A stretch of DNA of 64,000 bases. Origin: Bacillota bacterium (GTDB lineage Bacteria > Bacillota > UBA4882 > UBA8346). Shown here piece by piece: positions 59,929-64,000 of the stretch (within the stretch, counting starts at the first letter, position 1; every line of letters begins with the position of its first letter). The stretch covers positions 1 through 64,000 of the forward strand of contig JAEYGI010000025.1 of the NCBI GenBank assembly GCA_023402395.1. Direction: 5' to 3'. The notes under the pieces were generated by a model. The model had not been told where the DNA came from, searched no databases, and was given only the letters and a program-made list of their open reading frames with translations. The translations under genes were made by a program, and so were the position numbers.

Positions 59929-60405
59929 CTAATCGCCTGCCGCGCCGCGGCAGGCGTGATCGATATAAGCCACCAGCCAACCGTAGGCGGCGGACATCAA
60001 CAGGGTAATCAACGGGGTTAGCGAATCCTTGGGGATGAGTTCGTTGATCCGGTACAGCTTAATAATGGAGATCAGGATGAACCAACAGGAGCAGCCGTAA
60101 AAAACTCCGCGCAACAAATGGTGCCGGGTTGGGAACTTGGGCGCGATCAGGTAGACATAGAGGATTCCGAGGCCGATGCTGAACCCCAGCTCAATCAGGA
60201 AGGATACGACCGCTTCCCAGCCCTTGCCGGATGTGTCGCCAAGCGCCATTTCCCCGATATAGTCCCAGAAGTCCAGTTGCTTGAGGTGAAACCATTTCCG
60301 GGGCAGCAGATCCGGAATATCCTTGATGAACCCGGCGGCCAGGCCCGCGATCAGTCCCCGTAAAAGCCGGTCATCAATTGGCTTGAAAAAGCGTTTCAGC
60401 ATCAT
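59929..60405 (-). CDS. Hypothetical four-helix membrane protein (158 aa)
   Basis: 158 residues with four hydrophobic stretches (LLRGLIAGLAAGFIKDIPDL, AVVSFLIELGFSIGLGILYV, GVFYGCSCWFILISIIKL, LITLLMSAAYGWLVAYI). Similar in layout to the protein at 30303-30773 and to small YqhR-like membrane proteins. Leftward single gene between the two kinase systems. Function unknown. Confidence 0.75.
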   Translation of the reverse strand: MMLKRFFKPIDDRLLRGLIAGLAAGFIKDIPDLLPRKWFHLKQLDFWDYIGEMALGDTSGKGWEAVVSFLIELGFSIGLGILYVYLIAPKFPTRHHLLRGVFYGCSCWFILISIIKLYRINELIPKDSLTPLITLLMSAAYGWLVAYIDHACRGAAGD

Positions 60406-60619
60406 CCGTATCTGATTTCCTCCTCTGGTATGATTCCCTATTAATTACAGGCTATCCTCCGCTTCTCCGGTATCCAAGCGCCATCCATCGTGGCATGGTA
60501 TCATTTCTTCAGATTTATCCTCATTTTTTCGGAAGGATTCATTTAAATCGTCGCTTACTGCAGGAGAAACGAAATGATTATTTAACTATATATTTAAATT
60601 CCGTTAAGAGAGTTTGAGC

Positions 60620-61375
60620 ATGTATACGATTTTGATCGTTGATGACGAACGTTTGATCCGGGACGGCATCCGTAACTATTTTCCCTGGCGCCAGCTTGGG
60701 TTCGAAGTGGCCGGGCAGTTCGAGAACGGCCGCAAGGCGTTGGATTACTGTCGGAAATATCCGGTGGACGTCGTCCTCTCCGACATCAAGATGCCGGTGA
60801 TGGACGGGCTGGAACTCGCCCGCGAACTGCACCGGGAGAAGCTCGGAATTAAAATGATCCTGCTCAGCGGCTACCGGGAGTTTGAGTTCGCCCGGGAGGC
60901 GTTGAAATATGAAATTAAATACTACCTGCTGAAGCCCACCAAGTACGAGGAGCTGTTTGAAGTCTTCTCCCAGATCCGGGACGAACTCGACCAGGAGCGG
61001 CTGAAACCGGCCTGCCCGGCCGAGGCGGCCGACGAGAGCGAGACCTTAAGCTCCGGCTATTACGACAAGATCGTGGCCGCGGTCAAAAACTATTGTATCA
61101 AAAATTACCGATCCGCTACGCTGGAAGACGCCGCCCGGCTGGTTCACATCAACCCCAATTACCTCAGCAAGCTGTTTAAGATCGTCACCGGCGAGAATTT
61201 CTCCGATTTTCTGCTGGCGGTCCGGATGAAGCAGGCCGCTTCGTTCCTCAATGACATCAACTATAAAACCTATCAGATTAGTGAATTGGTAGGATACAGC
61301 AATCCCAAGAATTTCGCCCGGACCTTCAAGAAATATTACGGCGTCACGCCCAAGGAGTTCCGGAACTCGCCCTGA
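60620..61375 (+). CDS. YesN-type response regulator 2
   Basis: 251 residues from MYTILIVDDERLIRDGIRNY. Receiver phospho-Asp D55 in VVLSDIKMPVMDG; two AraC HTH motifs near the C-terminus (TLEDAARLVHINPNYLSKLF; TYQISELVGYSNPKNFARTF). Very similar to the regulator at 57159, so the systems arose by duplication. The linker and the residues facing DNA are largely the same, which would allow cross-regulation. Confidence 0.94.
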   Translation: MYTILIVDDERLIRDGIRNYFPWRQLGFEVAGQFENGRKALDYCRKYPVDVVLSDIKMPVMDGLELARELHREKLGIKMILLSGYREFEFAREALKYEIKYYLLKPTKYEELFEVFSQIRDELDQERLKPACPAEAADESETLSSGYYDKIVAAVKNYCIKNYRSATLEDAARLVHINPNYLSKLFKIVTGENFSDFLLAVRMKQAASFLNDINYKTYQISELVGYSNPKNFARTFKKYYGVTPKEFRNSP

Positions 61376-61452
61376 CGCCGGGACCGTCCGGGCGATGCGG
61401 AAGATCCGAGCCAATTGTCCGCGAAAATTTGCCCGGGAGGGGATCATGACGG

Positions 61453-63246
61453 ATGCGGGAACGCAATTCGAAATCATTCAAACGGACCCTGCTGTTGTTT
61501 CTGCTGCCTTTGCTGGCGCCCTTGCTCATTCAGGGCGTCTTTTCCCAGGTGATGACCAAGCAGTACGTGGAGCGCGAGCTTACCAAGAACAAGCTGAACC
61601 TGCTCAAACAGATCAAGGAGAACTGGGAGCTGATCTTTAACGAGCTAGACTCCCTCAACCTCAACTTCAGCACCAATACCGAGATTACCGTGGAATTGAA
61701 GAAAATCCTCAACCATCCCCCGACCGGGCTCAGCTTTGAACAGTTCAAGACATTGAAGTCGATTCAAAACTTTATCACTGCGCCGGCCAACGCCCGGCCT
61801 TACATTCATTCCATCTATGTCTATCTCGAAAACGAACCGCGCCGCTTTCTGACCAGCACCAACGGAATGATCAGTCTGGATCAATTTGACGACCGTTCCT
61901 GGTATTCCAGTTACACGAAGCGCCAGCCAGGCGTTTTCTTCTGGACCGAACCGCGCACCATCAAGCATCATAGCTTTGAGGACACCGGAACCGAGGTGCT
62001 GACCATTTACCGCAGCCTCTACGTGCCGGGGCAAAGGGGCAGCAATGGCGTGATCGTGTTGAACATTTACGCCCGTTATCTGCGGCAGTATCTGAACAAT
62101 CTGGCGACCGAACCGGATCACCGGGTCCTGATCGTTGACGCCGCGAACCAGATCGTTTTCGCCAACCGGAAGCTGAATTTTCTCTCCAGCGCCGATCTCC
62201 AGCGGCTGCTCAAGGTTTCGCAGTCGGTATTCGTTTTCCGGGCCGGCCGCGAAGTCTATGTAACCTCGCAACTGGTCTCCGGCAAGTATCATTGGAAGTA
62301 TCTGCTGGCCATCCCCTTCGACACCTTTTACCGGGTCCCCATCGAACTGCAGCAAATGACCATATTGCTTTCGTTTTGTTCGTTCCTGCTGGGGCTGGCC
62401 CTGACCTACTGGCTGACCAAACAGAATCACAATCAGTTGCAGAACATCATCTCGATCATCAAGTCGGCCGAGAGTGGCCAGGCTCTTCCCGAGCCGCCCT
62501 CCCAGATCAAGGACGAGTACGGCTTTATCACCCATAACATCCTGCAGACCTTTATCGAGCAGAATTATCTGAAGGTCCAGCTCTCAGAGCGCAAATACAA
62601 ACTGCGCTTCACCGAGCTCTTGGCCTTGCAGTCCCAGATCAATCCGCATTTCCTCTTCAACACGCTGGAGACGATCAAATGGAAGACCATTGAGTTCACT
62701 CACGGCCCCAATGAAGTCAGCAAAATGCTGGAGGAGATCTCCGATATTCTGCGGTATTCGCTGCAGGCGCCCGGCCAGACCGTGCCCTTGCGCGAAGAGC
62801 TGAAAAATACCCGCAGCTATATTGAGATTCAAAAGACCCGTTATCTGGATAAATTCGACCTAATCTGGGAGTATGACGAGCCGGTGCTGGAGACGCCGGT
62901 AATCCGCCTGATCCTGCAGCCGTTGATTGAGAACGCGATCTATCACGGGATCAAACCGGTGGAGCGGAACTGCCTGATCAAGGTTAAAATCTACCGCAGC
63001 CACGGAGTACTGCGGATTACGGTCATCGATAACGGCGCGGGCATTCCCGCCGGGAAGCTCGTCGAGCTCCGCCAACAGTTGGCCCTGGACTCGGACTATA
63101 CCCAACACGTCGGGTTGTTTAACACCAACAAACGCTTGAAGCTGATTTACGGCGAGGAGTACGGCTTGCGGATCCGGAGCAAGGAAGGGATCGGAACCGC
63201 CGTGTATCTGAGAATTCCGGTGGAGGAGGCGAAGGCGGAGGGGTGA
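61453..63246 (+). CDS. YesM-type sensor histidine kinase 2
   Basis: 597 residues, paralogue of the kinase at 58078. TM1 about 15-35, Cache-like sensor domain with NARPYIHSIYVYLENEPRRF, TM2 about 300-322, phospho-His H399 in ALQSQINPHFLFNTLETIKW, HATPase_c with ENAIYHGIKPVERNCLIKVK and NGAGIPAGKL. The ATG-proximal residues MRERNSKSFKRTLLLFLLPL fit a membrane anchor. The GGGAGGGG site lies upstream. Sensor domains differ from kinase 1 more than the catalytic parts, which suggests a different ligand. Confidence 0.94.
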   Translation: MRERNSKSFKRTLLLFLLPLLAPLLIQGVFSQVMTKQYVERELTKNKLNLLKQIKENWELIFNELDSLNLNFSTNTEITVELKKILNHPPTGLSFEQFKTLKSIQNFITAPANARPYIHSIYVYLENEPRRFLTSTNGMISLDQFDDRSWYSSYTKRQPGVFFWTEPRTIKHHSFEDTGTEVLTIYRSLYVPGQRGSNGVIVLNIYARYLRQYLNNLATEPDHRVLIVDAANQIVFANRKLNFLSSADLQRLLKVSQSVFVFRAGREVYVTSQLVSGKYHWKYLLAIPFDTFYRVPIELQQMTILLSFCSFLLGLALTYWLTKQNHNQLQNIISIIKSAESGQALPEPPSQIKDEYGFITHNILQTFIEQNYLKVQLSERKYKLRFTELLALQSQINPHFLFNTLETIKWKTIEFTHGPNEVSKMLEEISDILRYSLQAPGQTVPLREELKNTRSYIEIQKTRYLDKFDLIWEYDEPVLETPVIRLILQPLIENAIYHGIKPVERNCLIKVKIYRSHGVLRITVIDNGAGIPAGKLVELRQQLALDSDYTQHVGLFNTNKRLKLIYGEEYGLRIRSKEGIGTAVYLRIPVEEAKAEG

Positions 63247-63290
63247 AGGGCTCCGCGGTTACTCAAGCCAAGCCGAAAGTGGAATATTCA

Positions 63291-63530
63291 ACTGTTAAAT
63301 CATTTCATTGAGTAAAAGAATGTGGATATTCAGTAACTAAATGTGGATATTCTGTTACTAAATGATCAGGGGGAACCACTCCCAATCCACATTCAGTAAC
63401 AGAATGTGGATATTTAGTAACCGATTGTGGATATTCTGTTGCTAAATGTGGATATTTACCAACTAAATCATTTCATTGAGTAAAAGAATGTGGATATTTT
63501 GTTACTAAATGTGGATATCCCATGAATAAA
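63291..63530. repeat. 21-base phased repeat with TGTGGATAT cores
   Basis: TGTGGATAT occurs at 63321, 63342, 63405, 63426, 63447, 63489 and 63510, all in phase on a 21-base grid, with one inverted copy (ATCCACA at 63385). Between them run TTCTGTTACTAAA-type spacers and two copies of AAATCATTTCATTGAGTAAA. The core differs at one base from the DnaA box complement TGTGGATAA. The rest of the 63247-63731 gap has no gene. Confidence 0.8.
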
Positions 63531-63731
63531 CAAACTACGGCACCGATCGCCGTAGTTCTTTCAGTAACAAAATGGGGATACCGAATAACTGAAAAGCATT
63601 CTTAAGGAGTCATCTTCCTGATTCAATTTCTTGAATGACCTGACTCCCGAGCTGATTCACCTTTCCGCCAGAAGCCGCAACCGAAAGTTTTCGTTTGGAG
63701 CCGCCCGGCGAACGTCCCCATCGGTTCGAGT

Positions 63732-64000
63732 TTACGACTGATGTTTGAATTGCGGCAGCCATTCCCGGTTCGACTCAAACATCTCCGCCACCATCCGTTG
63801 AATCTCCGCTAAGCTCAATACGGAAGAAGTCAAGGGATCGAAGCAAATGGCATGAAATACTTTCCGGGGATCGCCCGCGATGGCCCCTTCCACCGCTAAC
63901 TCCTCGCAACGGGCGTTAATGTTATTCAAAATAGCCAAATGCTCCGGCAGCGGCCCGACCCGAATGGGATCCAGCCCGCGTTTGGAGGCCAACACCGGAA
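63732..64000 (-). CDS. GH4 family glycosidase, C-terminal part (runs off the right edge)
   Basis: Partial: about 88 codons, start outside the window. The sequence VGPLPEHLAILNNINARCEE, LAVEGAIAGDPRKVFHAICF and DPLTSSVLSLAEIQRMVAEM is the C-terminus of GH4 alpha-glucosidase/alpha-galactosidase/galacturonidase enzymes. A second GH4 gene at the end of the YesMN cluster supports an oligosaccharide-use locus. Exact specificity cannot be told from this piece. Confidence 0.85.
   Translation of the reverse strand, partial: PVLASKRGLDPIRVGPLPEHLAILNNINARCEELAVEGAIAGDPRKVFHAICFDPLTSSVLSLAEIQRMVAEMFESNREWLPQFKHQS

Overview
The window looks like chromosome of a GC-rich member of the Bacillota (inference). 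The evidence is YesN/YesM-type two-component systems next to CUT1 sugar transporters, an LplD-type GH4 enzyme, DnaD- and RinA/ArpU-like phage proteins, a cI/ImmA pair, AzlCD, an aminotransferase-fused MocR regulator and purine-type leader architecture, almost all with strong AGGAGG-like ribosome binding sites. No rRNA, tRNA, CRISPR array, integrase or transposase was recognised.

Region 1 (1-24 kb) is a phage-derived locus read mostly on the minus strand. From right to left it holds small regulatory and relic replication genes (18.5-24 kb), an AT-rich two-gene cassette (16.6-18.4 kb) on the opposite strand, a complete P2-like contractile tail module (15.98-2.76 kb: terminator, sheath, tube, frameshifted chaperone, tape measure, gpX, gpD, spike V, U, W, J, I, fibre, fibre partner, zinc microprotein), and the start of a second, non-contractile-type tail module (2.43 kb to the left edge: transglycosylase, terminator, tail tube). 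Neither module has terminase, portal or capsid genes in front of its tail genes, so a paired R-type plus F-type tailocin is a better fit than an ordinary prophage, as far as the window shows. Each tail module starts with the same control unit: a late promoter with a tandem TTGATACG-type box in place of a -35, a -10 TATAAT, a GC hairpin and an intrinsic terminator before the first gene. A third promoter copy lies next to the RinA/ArpU-like genes. The second and third copies form direct repeats that flank the cassette. The cassette encodes a DUF3800 protein, an unrecognised partner, and a candidate structured RNA behind a perfect consensus promoter; it is my best candidate for an undescribed (possibly defence) system.

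Region 2 (24-47 kb) is ordinary chromosome: a hybrid sensor kinase, a chemotaxis receptor, a LuxR-type response regulator, a UbiB-family kinase-like protein, a GNAT acetyltransferase, adenine deaminase with a riboswitch-like leader, a HisJ-type phosphatase, a PIG-L deacetylase, a carbohydrate-binding/GT-C fusion, a CNNM/CorC protein with an attenuator-like leader, a MocR regulator and the AzlCD exporter. The gaps between them hold several repeat families.

Region 3 (47-64 kb) is a carbohydrate-use locus: LeuCD-like dehydratase, LplD-like GH4 alpha-galacturonidase, sugar isomerase, CUT1 permeases and binding protein, a relic binding-protein gene, a second binding protein, two paralogous YesN/YesM systems and, at the right edge, the C-terminus of another GH4 enzyme. 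The three binding-protein promoters share one activator box at a fixed distance from a weak -35, which suggests control by the YesN-type regulators. Uptake of pectin-type (galacturonate-containing) oligosaccharides is the most likely role.
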